From Bin55 sp028819195 (lineage in GTDB: Bacteria; Pseudomonadota; Gammaproteobacteria; Pseudomonadales; Azotimanducaceae), in NCBI GenBank assembly GCA_028819195.1, contig JAPPMF010000019.1, positions 1 to 64,000 on the forward strand: 64,000 nucleotides of DNA. The letters are read 5' to 3'. This document shows, piece after piece, positions 37,042-46,297 of the stretch. Every line of letters begins with the position of its first letter. Positions within the stretch are counted from its first letter, which is position 1. The translations under genes were made by a program, and so were the position numbers. The notes beneath the pieces are model-generated. The model was not told the DNA's origin. It saw nothing but the letters and a program-made list of their open reading frames with translations, and did no database searches.

Positions 37042-38847
37042 TTGATAGGTCAATCAAATAAGTTACTATTAGCTGTATTGGGAGGTATCATCCTTGGGTG
37101 TGCGATTGCGATAACAGTACATCTTCTTTTTGACCAATTTCCAAGAGAGGACACTCAAGGCTACGTCTCACCAGAAATCTCAGGCACTGATACTCCCAAG
37201 GTGTATGATGCTAACACCCTCGATACTTTCGTTACTTCAGAAGAAAATCGAAGTCCTACAGAACTGACACGACATGTTCTTCCCGTAATCGATCATCTCG
37301 ATCGGCAGGCATTAGAAGAACTTTTAAGCAGGGTCTTACAACCTGATGAAAACAGTCGCAACAAGAGAACCGCCAAACTAGTCGTAAATCGTTTAGCTGA
37401 ACTTGATCCTAGTTCTGCATTTCAATCGGTTAACGATCTTGAGTATTTCAAACGAGAATGGTTGATGCCCGTTGTGATGGCAAGATGGGCCCGTGTGAGT
37501 CAGACCGATGCGATAACAGCGGCTTCGACGCTCACCTCCGACTCATTGAAAAAATCCGCGATCCATAGTATCCTTGCTAACTCGACGGGGCTGGACAACC
37601 AACGTGTACTTGATCTAGCTACTACACTAGACATGGACGCGCTCGTTAAGCAAGTACTGAGTGAGGTGCAGGTTCGAAAAATGCACGATACACCCAAGCA
37701 AGCATTCGAATTTCTCTTAACGGACGAGGTCCCCGATCAGGATCAGCGCGATATATTCAATGAAGTTGCCGAGGATTGGCTTCAACGTGCCGGTACTGAT
37801 GCTTTTTCAGGACTCCTCGACATTATGAGAAGTAAAGTACCGGGTTTATCCGGCAGTTGGAGTAACCTTTTTGACTTCAAACGCCGAATGTGTGAAATTG
37901 ATATAGAGTTAGTATGGAAACTACTGCAAACCGACTATCAAGACCTAAGACACTCAAGTTTACGTAAGTCCATACTTGTTGATTGGATGGAAGAAGACAC
38001 CGATGCGGCGATTGCTGTCCTGAATGAACTCGAGACCAAGAGGCCAGTCGATGAACTTTGGCGGGATGTGATCGGGTCTTGGACGGCTTCAAATCCTAGC
38101 CAGGCTTTACAGAACGTTGAGAAAGTCCCTCAGGGTCATCGAAATTACCTTTATACCAAAGCGATATTTCGCCTTGCGCTGGCGGGTAAGATTTACGAAG
38201 CACTGCGGGCGTTCGAACAGTTGGAAACTATGGAGGTTAATACATACATTGCGCAATATTACTTGCTTATGGGATGGACGGATCATGACGTCCCGGCGGC
38301 GATAGATTGGGTGCTGGCGAACACGGAGAAAGGAAGTGATTTCCGTTACGCTCATCTGAGGGAACGTCTCTATGAGTTAGCAGAAATAGATCCCTTGAGA
38401 GCATTACAAGTGGCCGTTGAAAATGAGGATCTTGAGACAGCCGAAGACTACTACTCATTGCCTGCGCGCGTAATTAGAACAGTTGCCTATCGAGGGGACG
38501 TTGATCAAGCGATTGCATTACTCCAAAGTCGTTCTGAATCCGCCAACGCGAAGGAATACTCTGTAGTGGGCGAAATTCTCGTCACGACTGGTCGGGAAAC
38601 CGAAGCGATACAGCTTGGTGAACAACTTCCTATTGCTAGGCAACTTGAGTATTTCCGCCAGATAACCGAGAGGTGGTATATCCACGATCCCGAAGCATTA
38701 ATTGAGCGTTTATCGGGGTTGTCAAATGAACTAGTACAACGCACAGTAGCACGAGAAATCTTAGACATAAACAGTAGAAGACCATTACTTACCGAAAGAG
38801 AGATGGAATTGCTACAAGAATTTGTTACCGAGGACGTCTTTCGATGA
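37042..38847 (+). CDS. Membrane-anchored helical-repeat protein, paralogue 1
   Basis: 601 residues from TTG 37042. An N-terminal membrane segment (LLLAVLGGIILGCAIAITVH) is followed by a linker and about 500 residues of paired helices resembling TPR/HEAT-type solenoids (units such as DPLRALQVAVENEDLETAED and DVDQAIALLQSR). No catalytic motif is visible. It overlaps the next gene by four bases (ATGA) and has exactly the same length; the two share layout and motifs (for example AL.....E.GS...A.L...L ...DP..AL). Such solenoids usually bind other proteins. The protein is probably anchored in the inner membrane with the repeats outside. No ATG is available near the signal, so TTG is the likely start. 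Confidence 0.7.
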   Translation: MIGQSNKLLLAVLGGIILGCAIAITVHLLFDQFPREDTQGYVSPEISGTDTPKVYDANTLDTFVTSEENRSPTELTRHVLPVIDHLDRQALEELLSRVLQPDENSRNKRTAKLVVNRLAELDPSSAFQSVNDLEYFKREWLMPVVMARWARVSQTDAITAASTLTSDSLKKSAIHSILANSTGLDNQRVLDLATTLDMDALVKQVLSEVQVRKMHDTPKQAFEFLLTDEVPDQDQRDIFNEVAEDWLQRAGTDAFSGLLDIMRSKVPGLSGSWSNLFDFKRRMCEIDIELVWKLLQTDYQDLRHSSLRKSILVDWMEEDTDAAIAVLNELETKRPVDELWRDVIGSWTASNPSQALQNVEKVPQGHRNYLYTKAIFRLALAGKIYEALRAFEQLETMEVNTYIAQYYLLMGWTDHDVPAAIDWVLANTEKGSDFRYAHLRERLYELAEIDPLRALQVAVENEDLETAEDYYSLPARVIRTVAYRGDVDQAIALLQSRSESANAKEYSVVGEILVTTGRETEAIQLGEQLPIARQLEYFRQITERWYIHDPEALIERLSGLSNELVQRTVAREILDINSRRPLLTEREMELLQEFVTEDVFR

Positions 38848-40649
38848 TGGAAAGTTTCGAAGCATCAACCACGCGCACGCTTGATCATCGTGCAGATAAG
38901 AGAAATCGTCTGTGGGTGTTGTTTGCGACTGCATTAGGGACTGGACTCGGTCTCATTGGTTATGCGGTTGTGATAGCTTTGACCGGATTTGACTTAACTG
39001 GCAACGACAACCTGAAGTTCTCAACAACAGATACCATCTCTGAATCAACTCCACAGCACGACGCGTTGCTGGATTTGCAAAAGTTAGGGGCAGAAACGGC
39101 TGGTCTTTCAGAGGCAGAAGTGGTCAGCCATATAGACACCTTGAGTCTTGATCAACTAATCGCCTTCGTCAACGAAGTCACTCAATCTAAAACAAGTACA
39201 ACCCTAACAGTGGGGCAACTGTTCCTGATGGGTAAATTAGTACAACAAGATCCGCGCGTGGGATTAGAACTGGTTTGGAAATTCCCTCGGCACACATGGA
39301 GTGATCTTGTTGATGTCGTATTTAGTGAATGGTCTCTGGTAGACTTAAGAGAAGCGATCGCAGCGAGCAAAAAATTGGGTAACACATTACGAGATACTGC
39401 GTTACGTTCGATAATAGCGACTCGCACCGAGATAACGAACGAAAACTGGATGGAATTCGCAAACGAACACGAACTAGACATGACGATACGAAAGCTAGTA
39501 AGTGAGAAGGACGTAAAAACTATGCTTGATTCACCGATTGAAGCGGTGCGAATACTCCAACAAAACGATGTCCCTGTCTATTTGCAATCTAATCTCCGGA
39601 AAAAGTTTGCTAGAGCAGCGTTTCAACGCCACGGGATGGCGGCATTCGAACCTATCGCTGAATTGTTGGCCGAAAAAGCGGAGCGCGTAAACTTAAATTT
39701 CATGAACGAGGATAATTCAGCCCAATTAATAGAAGTGGCTGATAGGTTACCAGATTTACCTTATGGGTTGCGTTTTAAAGTCGTACTTGGGTTGATCGAT
39801 GCTTGGGTGTTGGACTCTCCAGACACTGCCTATGAAGAACTTTCCACTTTCGCAGATTTTCGGCAAAGGTTTTGGTCACATATTGCCTTTGATAAATGGG
39901 CAGAGGTTGATGTCGAAGGATTGTTGGAACGAATCGAGTCTTTTCCACGTTATGAAAGGGGCTGGGCAGCAGAAGTTGGAATCGTTGAATTAGCTAAAAA
40001 GTCGCCAGCTAAAGCAGCACTTCGAATGGCAGAATTGGAGAACATCTTAGGAGTTAACGTATCTCGTTTACAGAAACAATTACTCTACTATTGGCGGCAA
40101 AAAGATCCAACAGAAGCACTGCAGTGGATCACCGAGAATGTGGAAGAAGGTAGTCACAACCAAGCCACATTGCTGTCGTCATTTTTGTCGTCTTATGCGG
40201 AGGAGGATCCGGCGGGTGCTCTCGAACTCGCACTGTCACAGCCACCTACATCTGCTTATGCTGAACAAGGGGCAGTTAGCCGTATCATCGAAAAGTTAAC
40301 GGAGACGGGTGAATTTGAACTAGCGATGGGCGCGCTGGACCGAGTTCCAGACGCGGCTCGGTTAGACTCCTACACTGCTGTGGGAAAGGTTTTGGTTGAG
40401 AAGGAGCAGTGGCACGAAGCGCTTGATCTGGTGGCAGAATTTTCGCATGATGACAAGTACAGGTATTTCGTTGGGTTAACACTTTGGGCGGCACGGAATG
40501 ATCTGGATAAGATGTTGGACTCCATTCCGGGGCTTCCATCTGAAAATCGCTGGCTGGTAGCACATGCTGCGCTAGCTAATGCGAAATACTATGGGAGTTT
40601 GATGACCGAGAAACAAATTGAATATCTAGAGCAATATAGTAGTCGTTAG
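38844..40649 (+). CDS. Membrane-anchored helical-repeat protein, paralogue 2
   Basis: 601 residues. Cytoplasmic N-terminus of about 30 residues, membrane segment (LWVLFATALGTGLGLIGYAV, about 27-48), then helical repeats: DPTEALQWITENVEEGSHNQ, SYAEEDPAGALELALSQPP and DKMLDSIPGL. In both paralogues W, DP..AL and G-A-type positions recur, consistent with an alpha-solenoid. Translation is coupled to the first copy. The equal length and tandem order indicate duplication, but sequence divergence is large, so it is old. Function unknown. Confidence 0.7.
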   Translation: MMESFEASTTRTLDHRADKRNRLWVLFATALGTGLGLIGYAVVIALTGFDLTGNDNLKFSTTDTISESTPQHDALLDLQKLGAETAGLSEAEVVSHIDTLSLDQLIAFVNEVTQSKTSTTLTVGQLFLMGKLVQQDPRVGLELVWKFPRHTWSDLVDVVFSEWSLVDLREAIAASKKLGNTLRDTALRSIIATRTEITNENWMEFANEHELDMTIRKLVSEKDVKTMLDSPIEAVRILQQNDVPVYLQSNLRKKFARAAFQRHGMAAFEPIAELLAEKAERVNLNFMNEDNSAQLIEVADRLPDLPYGLRFKVVLGLIDAWVLDSPDTAYEELSTFADFRQRFWSHIAFDKWAEVDVEGLLERIESFPRYERGWAAEVGIVELAKKSPAKAALRMAELENILGVNVSRLQKQLLYYWRQKDPTEALQWITENVEEGSHNQATLLSSFLSSYAEEDPAGALELALSQPPTSAYAEQGAVSRIIEKLTETGEFELAMGALDRVPDAARLDSYTAVGKVLVEKEQWHEALDLVAEFSHDDKYRYFVGLTLWAARNDLDKMLDSIPGLPSENRWLVAHAALANAKYYGSLMTEKQIEYLEQYSSR

Positions 40650-40666
40650 CTATTCGTTAGTATTGG

Positions 40667-40685
40667 TTGTTGGTGCTTCCAACAG
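40667..40685 (+). terminator. Weak hairpin after tandem paralogues
   Basis: tgttgg (40668-40673) pairs with ccaaca (40679-40684) across a five-base loop, just after the stop at 40649 and before the convergent peroxiredoxin gene. A short T-poor tail makes this only a possible terminator. Confidence 0.35.
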
Positions 40686-40756
40686 TTAAAAATTCCTCTT
40701 CGTCCACGGGTCTGCGTCGGTTTTTGATGCTGGTAGATGTCTCGAGTTGCTCAAAG

Positions 40757-41416
40757 CTATTCTGGCTGTGGTACGTATCGCAAGTAGGGTTTTGGAGATT
40801 TCCAGCCATTCGGATAGCGTTCTTTCGCTTCTTCGTCTGAGACTGCAGGAACGATTATCACTTCCTCGCCAGCTTGCCAGTTTACGGGCGTTGCTACTTG
40901 GTGTTTTGCAGTCAGTTGGCATGACTCCAACAGTCGAAGGACCTCGTCAAAGTTCCGCCCCGTACTCATGGGGTAGGTCAGCATTGCTTTGATTCGCTTG
41001 TCGGGACCAATAACAAAAACAGATCGAACTGTCGCATTGTCCGCTGCGGTACGACCAACGCTCGAAGCTCCCGCTTCCTCTGGTAGCATGTCGTAAGCCT
41101 TCGCGACCGCTAGGTCCGGATCTCCTATTAGGGGATAGGTCACTGCGTTGCCTTGGGTCTCTTCAATGTCTTGAAGCCACTCGTGATGGCTGTCGACAGG
41201 GTCGACCGAGAGTCCAATGATCTTGCAATTTCGCGCGGCGAACGTGTCCTGGAGACCAGCCATGTAACCTAGTTCTGTCGTACAAACAGGCGTAAAGTCC
41301 TTTGGATGGGAGAACAAGATTGCCCAGCCGTCGCCGATCCAGTCGTGGAACGTAATTTTGCCGTGTGTAGTGCTCGCAGAAAAGTCTGGCGCAATGGAGT
41401 TTATTCGTAAGGTCAT
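40757..41416 (-). CDS. 1-Cys peroxiredoxin (Prx6-type)
   Basis: 219 residues of the AhpC/TSA peroxiredoxin family. The peroxidatic cysteine is C45 in FTPVCTTELG, the Prx6/1-Cys signature, and the long C-terminal extension (about residues 165-219, including NWQAGEEVIIVPAVSDEEA) is characteristic of this subgroup. The enzyme reduces hydrogen peroxide and alkyl hydroperoxides in the cytoplasm with an external thiol. Length matches the family. It is a conserved housekeeping-type gene, which suggests that this part is chromosomal rather than element cargo. Confidence 0.92.
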   Translation of the reverse strand: MTLRINSIAPDFSASTTHGKITFHDWIGDGWAILFSHPKDFTPVCTTELGYMAGLQDTFAARNCKIIGLSVDPVDSHHEWLQDIEETQGNAVTYPLIGDPDLAVAKAYDMLPEEAGASSVGRTAADNATVRSVFVIGPDKRIKAMLTYPMSTGRNFDEVLRLLESCQLTAKHQVATPVNWQAGEEVIIVPAVSDEEAKERYPNGWKSPKPYLRYVPQPE

Positions 41417-41846
41417 TGTGTTAAACCAAGTACTTGAAGCGATTGAAAATTATAGGTAATGGAATTCGCTAGTAGTGCAACTTCAGTAATTCTACATTTC
41501 TCCTTCAACCACGACCTTTCCGAAGATTATTCAGGTGGATAAATGATTTTTCTACCCCAAAAACCGACTCAGACCCGTCCTATTTACAAGTTTGATTAAT
41601 TATCACTTCTTCGACGCTTGGAGCATCCGGAAAATGTAATCTTTTGAAGTCATACATTCTTAACTCTCAGTCCAAAGTGAATCATCTCAATCCGAAAAAT
41701 TCTATCACTATAATATTCAAAGAATGCTCAGACTCACATCCGCGCATCAGTCAGTTCCTTTCAGATCAACTCAATTGCCATGTGTGTTATGATTGGCACA
41801 CGAATTCTAAATCGCGTTGTCCCCAGAGAACAAGGAAAGCAATACA
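41417..41846. other. Intergenic region with repeat copy
   Basis: Contains ccccaaaaaccgactcagaccc at 41555-41576, a relative of the repeats at 32821 and 61279. A short plus-strand frame (41644-41850) has no supporting motif. It should contain promoters for both divergent genes. Confidence 0.4.
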
Positions 41847-43082
41847 TTGAAACTGTTAAATAGTTCAGAGACCGCGAATAAACTTGTAGAACTCATCCAA
41901 TCACACTGCAACATATCTTTTGCTGTTGCTTGGGCAAAGGAAAAAAACATAGTTTTTGAAGCTCTTAAAAATTCGTCGGACAAAATTGTGAATTCAGTAA
42001 TTGGAACACATTCTCATCTAACGGATGTGGAAGTTCTTGAGTGGTGTTTCAAAGTGAAACCAAAAATAAGGTTCCGGTTCGATACATCCAAATGGATTTT
42101 TCATCCTAAAGTCTATGTCTTTTGGTCAAAAGAGGGGTGGGATGTCTTGATAGGTAGTGCAAACTTGACACTTGGTGGTATGCTTGGAAACGTTGAATTA
42201 ATGCTTCATGTTAGTAGTTCTGAATGTGCAGACAAAACCCTTTTTACAAGCGTAAGGGAAAAGATTGCCAAATATTGGGAAAACTACAATTCTAAGGACA
42301 TGAATGAAGAACTACTCGACTCGTATCGTGAAGATAGTGAGTTAAAAGCAAGAGTAGAACATGAAATACGTAGATCTTCACGATCACGTTCTAAGGCACC
42401 TGATCTTCTAGGCATGGATTGGTCTGAATTTTTTTCGCTGGTTCGATCTGAAAAATTTAAAGATCAACCCAAAAGGAATCCTTTGGAGGAACGGTTGAAA
42501 TTGTTACGTAAATCTCAACAGCTGTTTCAAAGTCACCGACACTTTGCTGATATGGACGAAGACGACCGTCGATCAATCGCTGCCACGATTGGCATAGGGC
42601 GAGGTCAATTTGAACATATTGAAATTGGTTGGTTTGGTTTAGATATGCAGAGAGTAGGAAATTTCAGCGATTTGATTAAGTCACCTGCTGGAATTGTCTC
42701 GGAAGCTTTGGAATACATCCCTCGAACAGGAGAGGTGTTTCGAGAAAACTATCGAAACTACATCCACGAAATCAAGAAAGGATTCGGCGATAACCCTCAA
42801 GGACTAGCGCCAGTGACAAGATTGATCGCGCTCAAGAGACCGGATATCTTCATTCCTTGGAACAACAAAAACAAAAAGCAGTTAACCAGAATGCTTGATT
42901 TAGAACACCCTCTTGCTCCGAGAGATTACCGACGCTATTGGGACGAGGTGATTGCTAGGATTTACGAGGATGCTCGTTGGTACAACTCCGATCGACCGAA
43001 CAATGGACATGAAGCAGATGTGTGGGATTTCCGAGCAGCCATGGTCGATGCGCTTACATACATCGAAACCAAAAACGACTAG
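41847..43082 (+). CDS. PLD-like nuclease-domain protein
   Basis: About 411 residues from TTG 41847 (AAGGAAAG seven bases upstream); an earlier in-frame TTG at 41817 precedes that ribosome binding site. The N-terminal domain has a PLD motif: HPKVYVFW, then VLIGSANLTLGGMLGNVELM about 10 residues on. Only one HxK motif is present, so catalysis would need a dimer, as in BfiI-type or Nuc-type PLD nucleases. The C-terminal half (from about 200) ends in a segment with ARWYNSDRP that could be a DNA-recognition domain. It converges on the conjugation genes. Probably a stand-alone defence nuclease. Confidence 0.72.
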   Translation: MKLLNSSETANKLVELIQSHCNISFAVAWAKEKNIVFEALKNSSDKIVNSVIGTHSHLTDVEVLEWCFKVKPKIRFRFDTSKWIFHPKVYVFWSKEGWDVLIGSANLTLGGMLGNVELMLHVSSSECADKTLFTSVREKIAKYWENYNSKDMNEELLDSYREDSELKARVEHEIRRSSRSRSKAPDLLGMDWSEFFSLVRSEKFKDQPKRNPLEERLKLLRKSQQLFQSHRHFADMDEDDRRSIAATIGIGRGQFEHIEIGWFGLDMQRVGNFSDLIKSPAGIVSEALEYIPRTGEVFRENYRNYIHEIKKGFGDNPQGLAPVTRLIALKRPDIFIPWNNKNKKQLTRMLDLEHPLAPRDYRRYWDEVIARIYEDARWYNSDRPNNGHEADVWDFRAAMVDALTYIETKND

Positions 43083-43119
43083 ATTAAAAAGTTGTTGTAG
43101 CAATTTCCGCTTATAACAC

Positions 43120-45849
43120 TTATTGCTTTTCTTCGAGTAGTACTCGTTTAGCGACCTCTGCAGCAGCTTCTACTTCCGAACAATTCAATTCCTGCATGAT
43201 CTGAAGCCGTTCAGCTTTCTCGTGCTTTTCCGTCATAGCTAATGCAAGCGACAAAGCGGGAGGTACATTCCGAAACAATGCTTCAATCTTATCGGATAAT
43301 ACGACTCCTTCTACGTACTTTCCAGGTTCTTTCTTTGCTGATAACAACATTAATCTTTGCGCTTCGGTTAATTCTCTGAATCGCGCAATCTGATCGATTT
43401 CTTCTTTCGGCATGACGAGGCACAACCACCATTCCAACATATTGAGCATCCGTTTGCTAGCATCGGGGAAGTCGCCTAAGTTCTGAGTCGCAATCCAAAA
43501 CCACGCGCCTAATTTGCGCCACATCTTGGTGATTTTCACGACATAGTTGGCGAGAAGAGGATGAGTCGTGATTAAGTGTCCTTCGTCCGTGACGACAAGG
43601 GTTTGGCGGTTGCTGTGTTGATGTTTTTCGACCAGATCATTGATATGACTCATCATTGAGAGGTAGGCGACGGTGAGTTGGTCTTCATAGCCTTCGCGCG
43701 CTAGTAAACCCATCTCCAAAATCGTGATGTCAACGTCAGGCCAGGGTGATCCCGTTCGATTAAAGAAGTAGCCCGCAATCCCAGAGGTAAACAACGCCAT
43801 TGAATCTGCCATTTCTTGAGCGCGAACTCGACGAGATTCGGTTGAACTTTTGTCGTTTGCTGGAATGAGTAAAGCATCGACGACATCGTCGATCAGGACT
43901 TGATCTTTCCCTTGTTCGCAGGCGGTTCGCGCCGCGGTAAGAATACTATTCCGTATAAGTAGTCGATCTGACCGTGAAACTTTTTCGTTTTCTTTGATGT
44001 CGCCACCGGTGATCATAACACGTGCCACAATTTCCATTTCACCTAAACGATCGCGTGAAAAATTCTCTGAGCTCTCACCTGAAGCAGAATCCGGTTTATC
44101 TTCTCTAACTAAATCAATCGCATCGGCGAACGGCGGTAAGGAAACATCAGAATCTGGTTGTAATGTAATTTGGTTGACTGATAGTCCTAGACTTTTAAAG
44201 TGTTCACCTAATAGTGCAAACGAACCACCAGCTTCAATGATGAAAACTCGCGGGCGATGTCTAGCGACCATTTGTTGTAACAGATACACCAACATAGCTG
44301 ACTTTCCAGCTCCTGTTGGTCCAAGAATCAATGTGTGAGCATTCTTCTTACGATCTTGTTGATGCAACGGATCAAAGTCCAACAACTCAGCACCTCGATT
44401 AAAAAAGACAATTCCGGGATTTCCCGTACCACGCGAGCGTCCATAAATCGGTAGTAAGTTAGCGGCATGTTTAGAAAACACAAACCGCGACCGCCTGCGA
44501 ATTTTGTCGAGTTGATCGTCATATGCCATTGGTAGATTACGGAGATAACTGTCTAGCGGGATTAAGTCACTTTCGTTTCCGATCGGTTGAAAACCGTTGG
44601 GTAGTAACAGTGCATGTAGTTTCATGACATTTTCACGTAGTTGTGTTAAATCATTCCCGCGTACGTAGAACCCAACTGAAACTGGATAAAGTTTATTGCC
44701 CCGAGCGACTTGCTTTTCGACGGCTTCAGCATCTTCGCGTGTTAATACCGCATCAGCGGTATCCCCAACGGCGGCGCGCTTGATACGTGCGACGTGGTTG
44801 CGTATTGTTGCTTGTGATTTAACTGTAATCGTCATCGACAAGATCGTTTGCTCCGGTAACCGATCAAATAACGCATAGGTATTAGTCCCGTGAGTTTGTT
44901 CGGCTGTGAGCACCCCGATTGAAGGGATATGTCTGAAATTCTGAATCGTCACAAACGTATGAGGTATTCCATCGAACCACCAGACCCCATTCTCTGCGTC
45001 TGAAACGGGACAGTTCAGGACTAAACTTTCAGCGAAATCATGTCCGTATACCGGTTCTGCTTTTTCTTGGTTCGAAACGAGTTCGACTAAATCTTGTGAA
45101 GTCTCGACGCTGTCGATTGCTGGTTTTGGATTAAACCATGCCATTAGCCAGCGAGACAGGTCGCGATCAGTTCCTCGCGTACATGTAAGTCCGGCCATTT
45201 CCAACCCCGCTGAAAACCGCGCCACCGTTTCGTTTAACTGTTTTTCACTTTCTTCTAACGAAGTTGAGTCTTTACTTTTTGATAGTCGACGTCGATAAAT
45301 GATCGCCCGAATTTTGCGAGTTTGCCCACGCCATCTAGTACCCGTAACGGCGGAATCGTGAAACAGACCTCCGGGCATACTGATTCGTCTCAAATGTTCA
45401 CGACACTTTTGATTAAAGAATTCGTTATATTGGGTATTCTTTGCTTCTTCCGAACCGTACTCGACCAACTTAGATTCCAGTAACCCGAAGTCATGATCGT
45501 CTTGTACAAAAAACTGTACGATCCACGGTGCTTCTTCATCTTCAGGGATAGAGTCAGTCAAGACTGATTGAATGGAATCTCGTAACTCTTCCATAAAGTC
45601 AGTTTCACGCGCTTCGGTACCGATTGGGGTGATGTCTACGAGTGCCCCAACACTTTGCCCGTCTTCCAATAAGAAACACTGTGATTCTTCGATGTATTCC
45701 ACCCACGGTAGAAAGTCGGTGAATGAACGCGGGGATTTATACGAGTTAGCGACGACTGATTGCGGTACCGCCTGATCGGACTTTGGGTTATTCGTTTTAG
45801 TGGATTGAGGTTTTGGGTTTGCCGACTTCGTACTAAACAACTTTAGCAT
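43120..45849 (-). CDS. VirB4/TraC-like conjugation ATPase (TIGR03744-type)
   Basis: 909 residues. Walker A GPTGAGKSAMLVYLL near residues 508-522 and Walker B LVVTDEGHLI near 757, in the frame of VirB4-type ATPases that power pilus assembly. Length and layout fit the PFL_4706-like ATPase of GI-type integrative elements. The upstream gene order (lipoprotein, VirB10-like, VirB9-like, VirB8-like and so on) is that of PFGI-1. It is the last conjugation gene recognised to the left; the TraU/TraH/TraG-like genes usually found next are missing, and a convergent PLD gene lies 37 bases past the stop. Confidence 0.9.
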   Translation of the reverse strand: MLKLFSTKSANPKPQSTKTNNPKSDQAVPQSVVANSYKSPRSFTDFLPWVEYIEESQCFLLEDGQSVGALVDITPIGTEARETDFMEELRDSIQSVLTDSIPEDEEAPWIVQFFVQDDHDFGLLESKLVEYGSEEAKNTQYNEFFNQKCREHLRRISMPGGLFHDSAVTGTRWRGQTRKIRAIIYRRRLSKSKDSTSLEESEKQLNETVARFSAGLEMAGLTCTRGTDRDLSRWLMAWFNPKPAIDSVETSQDLVELVSNQEKAEPVYGHDFAESLVLNCPVSDAENGVWWFDGIPHTFVTIQNFRHIPSIGVLTAEQTHGTNTYALFDRLPEQTILSMTITVKSQATIRNHVARIKRAAVGDTADAVLTREDAEAVEKQVARGNKLYPVSVGFYVRGNDLTQLRENVMKLHALLLPNGFQPIGNESDLIPLDSYLRNLPMAYDDQLDKIRRRSRFVFSKHAANLLPIYGRSRGTGNPGIVFFNRGAELLDFDPLHQQDRKKNAHTLILGPTGAGKSAMLVYLLQQMVARHRPRVFIIEAGGSFALLGEHFKSLGLSVNQITLQPDSDVSLPPFADAIDLVREDKPDSASGESSENFSRDRLGEMEIVARVMITGGDIKENEKVSRSDRLLIRNSILTAARTACEQGKDQVLIDDVVDALLIPANDKSSTESRRVRAQEMADSMALFTSGIAGYFFNRTGSPWPDVDITILEMGLLAREGYEDQLTVAYLSMMSHINDLVEKHQHSNRQTLVVTDEGHLITTHPLLANYVVKITKMWRKLGAWFWIATQNLGDFPDASKRMLNMLEWWLCLVMPKEEIDQIARFRELTEAQRLMLLSAKKEPGKYVEGVVLSDKIEALFRNVPPALSLALAMTEKHEKAERLQIMQELNCSEVEAAAEVAKRVLLEEKQ

Positions 45850-45916
45850 GCGCGGAAGGCCATTTGTAAATTTGTCGGGAGGATTACACTACATTTAGGT
45901 AATTCCCCGATTTTCT

Positions 45917-46297
45917 TCAATCCGCGAACCTCACTCGGTAGTTCTCACCGGGCAACGCAAATTCGTCCCGTTCATACATGGGAATAGCCGTCCAATAACC
46001 TGGGACCGGCATGCGCTCGTCAGTTGCTAGGTGGGGGAAGACGTAAATCAACAACATTGGATTGTCTAGCAGTTCAAAGTCCTGCGTAAGTTCTCTCTCT
46101 TCCCGTGCGCGAAGTGGCGAAAGATCTGGAAAACTTGGAGGTTTCTGAACCCGAATGTGTACATCCGCCGGCGAAAAATGTTCGTCGTAGATGTCTTCCA
46201 TTGTTGCTGCTTCTTTGGTTGGGTCACCTAACCGCATACATCCAACCATAAAACTAATCAAGCCGATTAAGAGTAGTAGTGGTATTGTTCTTTTCAT
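45917..46297 (-). CDS. Conjugative transfer lipoprotein (TIGR03751-type)
   Basis: 126 residues with a lipoprotein signal ending in FMVGC (lipid-modified cysteine about residue 20). RVPVPGY- and FPHLAT-like segments fit the small lipoprotein between the VirB10-like and VirB4-like genes in GI-type elements. Its start lies inside the end of the upstream gene (overlap 44 bases). It probably sits in the outer or inner membrane as a VirB7-like part of the channel. Confidence 0.8.
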   Translation of the reverse strand: MKRTIPLLLLIGLISFMVGCMRLGDPTKEAATMEDIYDEHFSPADVHIRVQKPPSFPDLSPLRAREERELTQDFELLDNPMLLIYVFPHLATDERMPVPGYWTAIPMYERDEFALPGENYRVRFAD

